This document shows positions 44,105 through 54,460 of a DNA stretch of 64,000 nt, in pieces. Below the pieces are notes generated by a model. It was not told the DNA's origin. It worked only from the letters and a program-made list of their open reading frames with translations, and searched no databases. This DNA comes from Orthonyx spaldingii (Eukaryota; Chordata; Aves; Passeriformes; Orthonychidae): positions 62,001-126,000 of the forward strand of contig VZTJ01000101.1 in assembly GCA_013397795.1 (NCBI GenBank), in the 5' to 3' direction. A program made the position numbers and the translations under genes. Position 1 is the stretch's first letter. Each line of letters starts with the position of its first letter.

Positions 44105-46740
44105 GGGTGTTCCCAAAGCGAGAAATGGGGGAACATTGACTCGGGAGAGTCCCCAGTCACACAGCTGTTTGGGTGTTCCCAGAGTGAAAAGTGGGGAACG
44201 TTGCCTTGGAAGAGTCCTACAGCTGTCAGGATATTCCCAAAGTGAAAAGTGGGGGAATAATTAAAAAAAAATAGAAGAATCCCTAATCCCACAGCTGCTG
44301 GAATGTTCCCAAAGCGAGAAATGGGGGAACAGTGGGAAAAACTCAGAACTGTGTCCCTAATCCCAGAGCTCTTGGTGTGTTCCCAAAGCAAGAAATGGGG
44401 GAACAGTGGGAAAAACTCAGAATTGAGTCCCTAGTCCCAGAGCTCGTAGGATCTTCCCAAAATGAAAAATGGGGGAACAGTGGGAAAAATATTGAAGAAT
44501 CCCTAATCTCACAGATGCTGGGATGTTCCCAAAGCAGGATATGGGGGAACAATGGGAAAAACTCTGAAGAATCCCTAATCCCAGAGCTCTTGGTGTGTTC
44601 CCAAAGCGAGAAATGGGGGAACAATGGGAAGAACTCAGAACTGAGTCCCTAATCAGCAGTTGTTGGGATGTTCCCAAAACGAGAAATGGGGGAACGATGG
44701 GAAAAGCTCTGAAGAATCCCTAACCCCACAGCTGTCAGGATGTTCCCAAAGCAAGAAATAAGGGAATAATGAAAAAATTTAGAAGAATCCCTAATCCCAC
44801 AGTTGTTGGGGTGTTCCCAAAGCGAGAAATGCGGGAACAATGGGGAAAATCCGAAAGAATCCCTAATCCCACAGATTTTAGGTTGTCCTCACAGTGAGAA
44901 AAAGGGGAACACTTAACTCAGAGACCTTAATCCCAGAGCTGTCATGGAATTCCCAAAGCGAGAAATGGGGGAACCGTGGGAAGAACTCTGAAAAGTCCCC
45001 GATCCCTGAGATGTCAGGATGTTCCTAAAGAAAGAAATGGGGAAATGTGTAAAAAACTTAGAATCCCTGAATCTACAGCTGTCAGGATGTTCCCAAAGCG
45101 AGAAATGGGGGAACAGTGGGAAAAACTCAGATGAGCACCTAATCCCAGAGCTGTTGGGATGTTCCCAAAGCGAGAAATGGGGGAACAATGGGAAGAACTC
45201 AGAATTGGATCCCTAATCCCACAGCTCTTGGTGTGTTCCCAAAGCAGAAATGGGGGAACACTTTCTCAGAGTCCCCAGCCTCACAGCTGTGGATGTATTG
45301 CCAAAGTGAGAAATGGGGGAACAGTGGGAAAAACTCAGATGAGCACCTAATCCCAGAGCTGTTGGGATGTTCCCAAAGCGAGAAATGGGGGAACAGTGGG
45401 AAAAACTCAGATGAGCACCTAATCCCAGAGCTGTTGGGATGTTCCCAAAGCGAGAAATGGGGGAACAATGGGAAAAACTGTGAAGAGTCCATAATCCCAG
45501 AGCTGTTGGTGTGTTCCCAAAGCGAGAAATGGAGGAACAATAGGAAAAACTCAGAACTGAGTCCCTAATCCCACAGCTGTCAGGGCATTCCTAAAGTGAA
45601 AAATGTGGAAACAGTGGGAAAACTCAAGAGTCCCTAATCCCAGAGCTGTCAGGATGTTCCCAAAGCGAGAAATGGGGGAACAGTGAGAAAAGCTTGGATG
45701 AGCACCTAATCCCACAGCTGCTAGGATATTTCCAAAGTGAAAACTGGGGGAAGAATGGGAAGAACTCAGAACTGGGTCCCTAATTCCACAGCTGTCAGAG
45801 CGTTCCCAAAGAGAGAGATGGGGGAATGGCAAAAGCTCAGATGAGCACCTACTCCCACAGCACTTGGTGTGTTCCCAAAGCAGGAAATGGGGGAACACTT
45901 TCTCAGAGTCCTTAACTCCACAGCTGTTGGGATGTTCCCAAAGTGAGAAATGGAGGAACAACAGGAAAAACTCAGAACTGAGTCCCTAATCCCACAGCTC
46001 CTAGGACGTTCCCAAAGTGAAAAATATGGAAACAGTGGGAAGAACTCAGAAGGGTCCCTAAACTCACAGCTGTTGGGATGTTCCCAAAGCGAGAAATGGG
46101 GGAACAATGGGAAGAACTCAGAATTGGGTCCCTGATCCCAGAGCTGTCAGAGCATTCCCAAAGTGAGAAATGGGGGAATGGGAAAAGCTGAGATGCGCAC
46201 CTAATCCCACAGCATCTAGGGTGTTCCTAAGGTGAGAAATGGGACAACAGTGGGAAAAACTCAGAACTGTGTCGCTAATCCCAGAGCTGTTGGGATGTTC
46301 CCAAAGCGAGAAATGGGGGAACACTGCCACACAGCCCCTAATCCCACAGCTCCTAGGGCATTCCTAAAGTGAAAAATGTGGAAACAGAGGGAAAAGCTCA
46401 GAAGAGCCCCTGATCCCAGAGCTGTCAGGATGTTCCCAAAGCGAGAAATGGGGGAACAATGGGAAGAACTCAGAATTGGGTCCCTGATCCCAGAGCTGTC
46501 AGGATGTTCCCAAAGCGAGAAATGGGGGAACACTTCCTCACAGCCCCTAATCCCACAGCTCCTAAGGTGTTCCCCAAAGTGAAAATTGTGGAAACAATGA
46601 GAAAAACTCAGAAGAGTCCCTAATCCCACAGCTCCTAAGGTGTTCCCCAAAGTGAAAATTGTGGAAACAATGAGAAAAACTCAGAAGAGTCCCTAATCCC
46701 AGAGCTGCCAGGATGTTCCCAAAGCGAGGGATGAGGGAAC
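44105..46740 (+). repeat. Minisatellite of about 38 units of about 70 bp
   Basis: A recurring core, TGTTCCCAAAGCGAGAAATG then GGGGAACA, recurs about 38 times at intervals of about 60-77 bp. It is followed by a GGGAAAAACTCAGAA-type stretch and TCCCTAATCCCAGAGCTG. Units differ by point changes and small indels, and some neighbours are identical. The unit is purine-rich on the + strand. Many units are near 72 bp, which keeps frames open on both strands, so the long open frames here (for example 45188-45568 and 45551-45961) are artefacts of the repeat. It is not related to the CR1 copies. Confidence 0.96.
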
Positions 46741-49700
46741 GCCCCCACCTTTGCCAGGTCTCAAAACCTCGGCACAGTTTGAGTCTGCACTCGAAATCCG
46801 AACTTTTTAAAAGATATTTACACATTTCAGGGTGGAATCAGTGGAGAAATCTTAATTTCTTCCCAGTGCTCTCATTGGGATTCTGGAAAGTATTTCCAGG
46901 CTGGCTGCAATGTGCACCTTGCTGTTGCTTAGGTTATCCCTGGAGGATTCCTATTTCAGTCTTAAAAACGAAGCAAGGCAAGGGAAGGGGGAGATTCTTC
47001 AGCTGAAGAATTCCTTTGTCGTGAAGATGAGTGATTTCCAAAGGTAAAAAATAGCAAAAGGAGTTACTTGAAAGAGGCAGGAACTTGTTTGTGGAGCTTC
47101 CAGAAGAGTTTGCACGCCGTAACATTTCGCTGCGCTGACGAGAAATCGGCTTTTAAGTGCTTGCAACAGGATTTTTATAGTTCCTGAATGGTAGAACAGG
47201 AATGCTGGCAGCCTGTCCTGACTTAATGCAGTGTAATTTAAAAGGAGACTTTATAAATCACTGGCTGAAGGGTTATAAAGTACCTTAGCAGCTACTTACA
47301 GGTAATTATTGGAGTTTATTGGAATAAGCAGATTATTGTAGCACGCATGTGTTCAGAATTTAGGTGAGAACAGCCCAGCAGGAATTTTTTATTTTCGTAT
47401 TCCTTTGCCTTAGGGACAGCTCGATTTTTAAATGCAACTGCAACTTTTCTTTCTGACCAGATGTTTGTGGTACAGCAAGAAATGGAATGAAAAATCTCTT
47501 GCAGGACACTTAAAATACTTCAAACGTGTCTGCACAGCCTCATCCCGTGGCAGGAAAATGAGATTTAACCCCTGCCATCAAAGCTGAGGCTAAATTAGAG
47601 TTCATGCTTTACTTAAGAGATGTGTTTTTTACCTTTGGAATATGAAATAAGTGAAATTTCAGCGACCCGAAGCACATTTCAGGTGGTTTTGGTCTCCATT
47701 GGTGTTCCAGTGCAGAGGTGGAATTCCAGGTGCTGCAGGCTGGGATAGAAATGTTGATAAGGTTTCATTCCTCTCTTTCCTCCTAGATTTAAAAAGCTGT
47801 CTGAATCGAAGACTTTAGTATTTTAAATTTTTTTTTTTTTTTTGCACACCACGAGACTTTATATATAAAAAACTACTTGTATCCTGTTAGAGGCCAGTAA
47901 AAGCCAGCAATTAGTTTGTGTTTTTAGGCTTTTCCTGGGGTATTCCCTGGATCACAAGTGTGGAGCATCCTGATGAAGCTCGTGAGTTTTATCTATGCAT
48001 GGCTAAATTTTAGTCTTAATAGCCTGTAGTGCCTGTAGAGCAAAGGTAGCTAGCAGTGGGTTTGGGGGGCTGGCAGGGGTTTACAACTAAGTCCAGTTGG
48101 TTGCACGAAATTCTTCCTCAGCCCGGAATTCTTAGGATTCCCCAAAATCCTGGCGGCAGCGCTGCAATGAAAAGGGGCGTTAGGAAATTGGAATCAGTTC
48201 TAATCACTTGGCCAATTAACTCGGTGTAAACCCAGCGTGCTCCTGTCCCAGTTCTCCCATCTGCAAAGCCATATTTCTAGAGTAGTGGGGTGTGATGTGG
48301 GAAGAAATTCCAGTGGTTGGGACAGCAGGCACGTGGTGGAGGCTTCATCTCAACTCGTGAGTGGATAAAGGGTAGATTTAAGTGCAATTGAATGAACGCA
48401 GATGAAGATGCTGTAGCTGATTCTTGCTCTGCTGAACTCTTTTTAAGAGCTCCAGTTTGTGCAGCTCTCAAATCGACATGGATGGGGCTGATCCAGGTGG
48501 GGTTTCAAAGCCCTGTGAACACAAAAAAGGAAATAATTGGGGTGTGGCTGTGCAAATTGAGGTGGTGCTTAAAAACTGGAGCAGAAGAGCTGGGAGCAAA
48601 GGCCTAGAACCCTCCTCTCCTGTGCTGCATGTGCTCTATGGTCATAGCTGTGTATTACAAAGACCTTTCACCAGACTGGTACTGGCTCAATTCATGTATT
48701 TTGGTATTGAAAGAAATTGATTACCTCAATTTTTATCGTTTATTTTTGAACTGTGACTTTAAACCAGGATGGAAAAAAAAAAAAAAAAGAAAAGAAAAAT
48801 ACCAAAATGGTGAAACTGTGACAATAGTATCCTTTAAATGTAGTAGTGCCTTGCAGATGACACCATTTATTCCCAAAATAAATGGATGTCAGGGGTTGCA
48901 CCCCCTCCTTTTTTTTTTTCTAAAAGGAGAAAAATCGGTTTTGGTGAAAGGACTTAAATTTTTAACCTAGTGACAAATATTAGCACAAATGGTTAAACTG
49001 TTTAAAAGAAAACTCTTTGAGGACTGAAAAATGTAAATGCCTGATGCTGCTGATGTTGAAGAGCAGCTGCTGATTTTTTGGGAGTTGATTCCAACGATCA
49101 GCAGCGCTTTTTTGGGTTTTTTTTTAGAAGAGTGTAACTTTTGTACTCTGGTCAAAGCTGTTTGTACTGTATGGAATCCCCAGCCCTGGGGGTTTGGTGT
49201 CCTCACTCCTTGGAGGTCGGGGTGAGGATGGAGCTACTCCGAAGGATTGAGGTTTGAATATTTTATTGCTACTGTAGAATTAAAAAAAAAAACAACAAAA
49301 AAAGCACCATTTCTAACCCACTGATGTTTGGATACAGCAAAAGTGCCATTACACTGTTCCTTTCCTCTTTTACTGTACTTGGAAAATTTGTGTCCAGGCA
49401 TTCCTGAGCTTGGGAAGTGCTGAAGAGTCCTCAAGGGGTTTCCACGCTTTGCTGACCTTTGTTAGCAGCTTGTGGTGGTGTTTTTTTTTCTTTCTCCTCA
49501 CCGAGAGAATGAGTGTGATCAGAAGTTACTGAAGTTATAGGGGTTCAAATGTGACCAACTTAGCAGGGGAACCTTTGCAACTTGAGCTGCTCTGCAGTCT
49601 GGGAGTATTTTATTTTATTTTATATTAAGCTGTGCAATTTGGGATTAATCCAGTTTTACACTTTGCAGTTAACACACCGGATTGCAGCGAGGAGTTAAGT

Positions 49701-50258
49701 TGCATGTAAGGGTTCCCTAGTGAGTTGTTTTGTTTTGTTTTTTTTTTTCAATTATTGTTATTTTTTAATTGAAACTTGTCTGAATTTGCACAGATTTAAG
49801 CTCTGGAATACCTTGGTATTCATTAAAAGGGAAAAGAATTGTGACTAGTATAGTGAATTGTAAACTGTGAGTTGTTAGAATTACAAGGTTGATCTAATCT
49901 TAGGTTGTTAAAAATGTACCTCAGAGAGCTCATGAGAAATGGCTTCGTTTTTACACAGCAGCCACATCCTGATGTAACACTTCTCACTTTACAATGTGCC
50001 AAAATTCACTTTTATACTAGTTCTCAATGCTTTAATATTTGCAACTTTTAAGTTAAAAACGTGTTCTTTACAAACACTGCTGTAACTTCAGTTCAGCTGA
50101 ATGGTGTGAGTGAAGCTTTTTGCCTCTCGTATTTATTACACAACTTGATTCAGTAAATATAAAATGACCTTTCCATTTATTTTTGTATTGTTTTACATGT
50201 TTATACCTGCAGTTTGTGTGACTTTTACACCTGTAACTCAGATGTGGTGGAAAGAACC
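46741..50258 (+). other. Single-copy AT-rich sequence downstream of the minisatellite
   Basis: No CR1 copy, no splice-bounded open frame and no RNA gene recognised. It contains short A- and T-runs (near 47827-47843, 48773-48790, 49740-49750) and looks like UTR sequence. Confidence 0.55.
48877..48882 (+). terminator. Candidate poly(A) signal AATAAA (internal)
   Basis: First AATAAA after the DNAAF9 stop. It could give a shorter 3' UTR isoform, but no clear GT-rich element is evident just behind it. Confidence 0.35.
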
Positions 50259-50264
50259 AATAAA
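50259..50264 (+). terminator. Candidate DNAAF9 poly(A) signal AATAAA
   Basis: In the context AACCAATAAACAGTATCC, after a stretch with typical 3' UTR features. It is the favoured main poly(A) signal. Confidence 0.55.
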
Positions 50265-50298
50265 CAGTATCCATCCACTGCCTGCCTTTGACTCCTTT

Positions 50299-50304
50299 AA
50301 TAAA
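50299..50304 (+). terminator. Second poly(A) signal AATAAA
   Basis: 40 bp behind the first one, in CTTTAATAAACTCAC. It may act as the alternative or main signal. Confidence 0.45.
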
Positions 50305-50305
50305 C

Positions 50306-51055
50306 TCACAGCTTCCTAAACTGGAATTTTTAAACTTTGAGTGGTTTGCATTCAAAATTTTTAAACTGGCAGAAAGGTGAGTAGTCACTATTCAAATTAA
50401 AATACAAAAATTTAAAGTTTTGTGGGTTTTTTTTTGGCTACTGTTTTAAGATTAGACCTTCTTGCTTGGGCTTTTAATTGGGTAAAATTAAAACTAGAAG
50501 AAGATTCGTGTGCTTGGTGCTGCTGTCTCTGTTTCTCAGCAGCTGTGTGTGAGCATAAGTTGATATTTGCAGATTTACAAATACGAGGAGGGGCTAAACC
50601 TTCCTCCTTGTGCTCATAGAAATGAGGATGCAGCTTCAAGATCCATGGATCCAAGGTCTGGCTGCCATGGAGAGGGCAATCCCACCTTACCCTGCTTTCC
50701 CTGAGGAGCTGAGCATGACTCAGATCAGTTTTGCTGCTCCAACTGAGCCTGCAGCTGATTTTCTGTCTCTGTTTTACATCACTTTTGCATTCATTGAGGG
50801 GAGGTTTTGTGCTCAGTTTGGTTTTTGTGAAGGGTTCATGCAAAACCAGCCCGTTAAATCCAGCCTGCTTTGCATGTTCCAGGTGTGCACGTAAACCAGC
50901 AGCTTCTGGGCCACGGATTTTGGACTGAAATCCAGGAATTTCCCCTTGCTGTGCAGCTGGGTTTGGAAAGCAGCTCCCACCTGTCAATCAGGAATTTCTG
51001 TGGCTGCAGGACCAGGGCACTGCTGGGGCACCTGCAGTGCTGGGGGTGGTTTTGG
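50306..51055. other. Intergenic, nothing firm
   Basis: Contains a 191-codon open frame on the minus strand (50412-50987) with no family resemblance and no splice or poly(A) context. Treated as non-coding. Confidence 0.5.
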
Positions 51056-51350
51056 GGTCTCCAGGGACAGGACATGGAGGGGCTGGAGAGGGGCCAGGGA
51101 AGGGAACGGAGCTGGGGAAGGGTCTGGAGCCCCAGGAGCGGCTGAGGGAGCTGGGAAAGGGGCTCAGCCTGGAGAAAAGGAGGCTCAGGGGGCCCTTGTG
51201 GCTCTGCACAACTCCCTGACAGGAGGGGGCAGCCGGGGGGGTCGGGCTCTGCTCCCAGGGCACAGGGACAGGAGGAGAGGGAACGGCCTCAGGCTGGGCC
51301 AGGGGAGGGTTAGCTTGGATATTTGGGAAAATTTCTTCATGGAAGGGGTT
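51056..51350 (+). mobile_element. CR1 3'-region fragment, sense
   Basis: GGCTCAGCCTGGAGAAAAGG, GCTCTGCACAACTCCCTGAC and CTTCATGGAAGGGGTTATTA follow the CR1 3' region in sense order. It lacks the terminal repeat. Confidence 0.85.
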
Positions 51351-51364
51351 ATTACACATTGCAC

Positions 51365-51505
51365 AAAAGCTCTCAAAGATGACCAAGTGCAACCATTCCC
51401 CCAGCACTGACCCACCTCTCCAAGTGCCACATCCACACAGCTTTTAAACCCCTCCAGGGATGGGGACTCCAGCACTGCCAGGCCAGGCCAGCCCTTTCCA
51501 TGAAA
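51365..51505 (-). mobile_element. CR1 fragment, antisense
   Basis: GACCAAGTGCAACCATTCCC, AAACCCCTCCAGGGATGGGG and CCAGCACTGCC are in reverse orientation directly after the sense fragment. Confidence 0.82.
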
Positions 51506-51990
51506 AAATGGAAAGTTTAAAATGCTTTGAAAGGGTTCAGATGATGGGGAACTGTCTTGAGTTCCATTTCCTAAGAGAGCTGAGGTAGATTTTCCTGAAC
51601 ATATCCCAAGTCAGGGTTTTTAGTCCTGTTCTTGCTCTCAGTTATCTCGTTTTGGTGAGTCTGGAGAGGTTTCCAGCTCTCCTCAGGTTTCTTCCTTCCA
51701 TGTGGACTCCTCTGGAATTTCTTTGCCTACGTGTCCACCAACAAACAGTGCCTCTTTAGCTTCATAAATCACCAGCCTAATTAAAGGAATGAATTCCCAA
51801 CAGGAATTGCATGGAAATGAGAGCACTTGTTAATTGAATAGCCCTGGGTTCGGCTCCCATTGTACCCTTTCCACAAGGTGCTCGTGTGATCCCTCCTATT
51901 GAATTGGCTTAAAATAAACCTTCGGGGCAGTTTGATGTCTTGGTAGGAAAGAAAACACCCAATGGGCAAGGCCTGGAGGATTTCAATGGC

Positions 51991-51996
51991 TTTATT
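51991..51996 (-). terminator. Minus-strand AATAAA, candidate poly(A) signal of a convergent gene
   Basis: TTTATT on the + strand. In the minus direction it is followed within about 50 nt by a T/G-rich stretch (TTGGGTGTTTTCTTTCC), as expected behind a cleavage site. Confidence 0.4.
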
Positions 51997-52296
51997 GCCG
52001 CAGGACAGACAGACAAAAAGAGAAAAAAAAAAAAAAGCATGGAAAGTAGAATGTGGGTGACCCATTCATGGCTGGGAAATCAGCAGGCACACCATGCATT
52101 GTATGGATCACTGCAGAACCTCCCCACACGAGCGAAACAGGAAATTTCTAATGGTTCCAATTGAGCCTTCGCTCAGCCCCACCAAAAATCTTCCATTTTT
52201 CTGTGTTATCAAAGTTAGTTCAATATTTGCTTTATATACATCCTGTTCCGGACTTTGATTCCTCTATACAGCACCTTCCTGCCTTCTAAAATCTGA

Positions 52297-52302
52297 TTTA
52301 TT
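52297..52302 (-). terminator. Minus-strand AATAAA close to a candidate stop codon
   Basis: Lies 41 bp beyond the minus-strand stop at 52343-52345. It could give a very short 3' UTR isoform. Confidence 0.35.
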
Positions 52303-52342
52303 GCACCAGCCCTTTTCTTCCAAAGGTTTGGCTTCTCCTGCT

Positions 52343-52500
52343 TTAACTCTTTATCTTGTCAGCCTCAGAGCTGGCTCTGGCCACGGCCTTGTCTTTGCTG
52401 CTGGCTTTGGGAAGCCCTGGAGGAAGGATAACTGAGGAGCTGTAGGGATGGCTCACAGGATTTTCGGGAGAGAGGTGTGGAATATCCAAAGTGCTTGAGT
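52343..52500 (-). CDS. Possible terminal coding exon of an unrecognised minus-strand gene
   Basis: Reading leftwards, the frame encodes STLDIPHLSPENPVSHPYSS, SVILPPGLPKASSKDKAVA and RASSEADKIKS, then TAA. The tail is rich in Ser, Pro and Lys and looks like a C-terminal protein tail. A possible AG acceptor lies near 52500 (CACTCAAG), but its pyrimidine tract is poor. Two minus-strand AATAAA motifs follow. An antisense CR1 begins just upstream and would be intronic. I do not recognise the protein, and chance is a real alternative. Confidence 0.35.
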
Positions 52501-52514
52501 GCATCAAACCAGAA

Positions 52515-53030
52515 ATTGGGACTTTAGAGCCCATCCAGTGCCATGGACAGGGATAACTTCCACTATCCCAGGGTGCTCCAGCCTGGCCTTGGACACTCCC
52601 AGGGATCCAGGGGCAGCCACAGCTTCTCTGGGCACCCTGTGCCAGGGCCTCCCCACCCTCACAGGGAGGAATTCCTTCCCAATATCCCATCCATCCCTGC
52701 CCTCTGGCAGTGGGAAGCCATTCCCTGTGTCCTGTACCTCCATCCCTTGTCCCAAGTCCCTCTCCAGCTCTCCTGGAGCCTCTTTAGGCACTGGAAGGTG
52801 CTTGAAGGTCTCCCCAAAGTCTTCTCCAGGATCTGGAGGTTTCCTGCACCCTCCTGGCTGTGCTGCTGGATTGGGATCGCTGCCCCTCAATGCTCTGGGG
52901 TTCTTTGCAGCCCTCACCCCATCCCAGGGAAATGAGGAGGAAATTCTCTGCTCCAGGTCAGGAGGGAGGTCACCAGCACTCAGGGAAGGTCCCAGAGGCA
53001 GCTTGGATGCTGAAGGCTGCTGAAAGATGT
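52515..53030 (-). mobile_element. CR1 fragment, antisense, about 330-510 bp
   Basis: CCACTATCCCAGGGTGCTCC through GGGAAGCCATTCCCTGTGTC and TCCAGCTCTCCTGGAGCCTC. The part beyond about 52840 is more decayed and its far limit is uncertain. Confidence 0.85.
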
Positions 53031-53247
53031 GCTTCCTGTGCAACAATAGGGAATTTTGTCGTGTTTTTCTGTGGAACCTCTTGAGGTAAGTGCTGGAGTT
53101 CATCCTGTACCAGCAGACACATTTGTTGGCACAAAGAAGAGCACAAAGAATTTCAAATTGTGGTGCCTCTTAAACACCTTGAGCTGGCAGGGCTGGCCTG
53201 TCCCATTCGAGGTGTCTCATCCTGAATGGAGCATCAGGATCACAAAC

Positions 53248-53506
53248 CAAGGGGGAACGGTTTCCCACTGCCAGAGGGCAGGGTTAGATGGGATATTGGG
53301 AATAAATCCTTCCCTGCGAGGGTGGGGAGGCCCTGGCACAGGGTGCCCAGAGAAGCTGTGGCTGCCCTGGATCCCTGGAAGTGTCCAAGGCCAGGCTGGA
53401 CAGGGCTGGGAGCACCCTGGGATGTGGAAGGTGTCCCTGCTCTAGGGGTGGAACTGAATGAGCTTTAACATCCCTTCCAACCCAACCCAAACCATTCCAT
53501 GATTCC
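53248..53506 (+). mobile_element. CR1 3'-end fragment, sense
   Basis: TTTCCCACTGCCAGAGGGCA through ACCATTCCATGATTCCC. It is inverted relative to the copy that ends about 200-400 bp upstream. Confidence 0.93.
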
Positions 53507-54089
53507 CTGCATTCCTTGCAACTTTCTTTCTTCTGAAAATGGAGTTGAAAATCTAGAATTATGTAATTTTTCTGCTAAAATCCAAAAAGCCCTGGTGTCC
53601 CCTGCCCCAGGACCTGCTCCCTGGCTGTGGGATGTGGGTATGACAGAGCAGGGCCAATAAGAGGTTTCTCTTCTCACAGCCGAGGCCTGGGCTTGCTTGG
53701 TGTGTGCTGCAGATTAAAATCCCTGCTGCAAAGGAGTGAAACACAAATGTTTTGGGCTTGGCTGGGTTTGGGAAGGGTGTCCCTTCCGCTGGCCGCTGTT
53801 TGTTTGCTTGGGTGAGGTTGGGTGCAAGTTCTAACAATGAAACTTTCCTGGGAACACGATGGCTCTTGGAGAGGTCAGAGAAAAAGGACAAAGCAGCAGC
53901 GGGCATGGGATGGGATCCTCTGGGGAATGTGGGAGGATGGAGTGGGCACAGAAAGAATTGGGATGTGCTCTGTGTGTGTGTCTGTCTCATTCACCTCGCA
54001 GGGACAGATGGACATTGCTTTGGGCCTTGTGTCCCTTCAGCCCCTTCTGCCAAGATAAGTCCTCAAAGGGATTAAATCAGTGTAAGGGT
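53507..54089. other. Intergenic, nothing seen
   Basis: Open frames on both strands here are short, have no splice context and match no family I know. Confidence 0.5.
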
Positions 54090-54243
54090 GGTTCTGGCTG
54101 CCCCTGGATCCCTGGAAGTGTCCAAGGCCAGGTTGGATGGGGCCTGGAACAACCTGGGACAGTGGAAGGTGTCCCTGCCTGTGGCAGGGGGTGGAACTGA
54201 AAGATCTTTGAGGTCCCTTCCAAGCCAACCATTCCATGATTCC
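54090..54243 (+). mobile_element. CR1 3'-end fragment, sense
   Basis: GGCTGCCCCTGGATCCCTGG through CAACCATTCCATGATTCC. Confidence 0.92.
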
Positions 54244-54327
54244 TTGATTATAATTTAAGGAAGGAAATTTGCAGTTTGAGCCTGGTTGAAACAGGGAGGA
54301 AGAAACCCCATGGTCAGGTCAGACCAG

Positions 54328-54460
54328 GTGGCTCCAAGCCCCATCCAGCCTGGCCTTGGACACTTCCAGGGATCCAGGGGCAGCCACAGCTTCTCTGGGA
54401 AACCCTTGCCAGGCCCTCCCTGCCTTTAGAGCAGAGTTTCTTCCAAACACCCATTCCAGC
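54328..54460 (-). mobile_element. CR1 fragment, antisense
   Basis: GGCTCCAAGCCCCATCCAGC through CACAGCTTCTCTGGGAAACC. The terminal tail is missing. Confidence 0.88.

Larger units (their letters stand above)
43671..50305 (+). other. DNAAF9: Probable long DNAAF9 3' untranslated region
   Basis: No gene-like coding signal follows the stop. No AATAAA is seen until 48877, with a stronger pair at 50259 and 50299 in sequence that looks like a vertebrate mRNA end. If that is the true end, the UTR is about 6.6 kb and includes the minisatellite. The alternative is an earlier non-canonical poly(A) site and a separate downstream region. This is inference from sequence only. Confidence 0.55.

Noticed and set aside
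44105..46740. CRISPR-like array of repeats at about 70-bp spacing
   Set aside because: The whole unit is repeated with point differences, there are no unique spacers, and the context is a vertebrate gene. It is a minisatellite.
50412..50987. 191-codon minus open frame
   Set aside because: No domain, no splice or poly(A) context, and mixed low-complexity ends; most likely chance.
52504..53103. 199-codon minus open frame
   Set aside because: Covered by an antisense CR1 copy; no independent coding sign.
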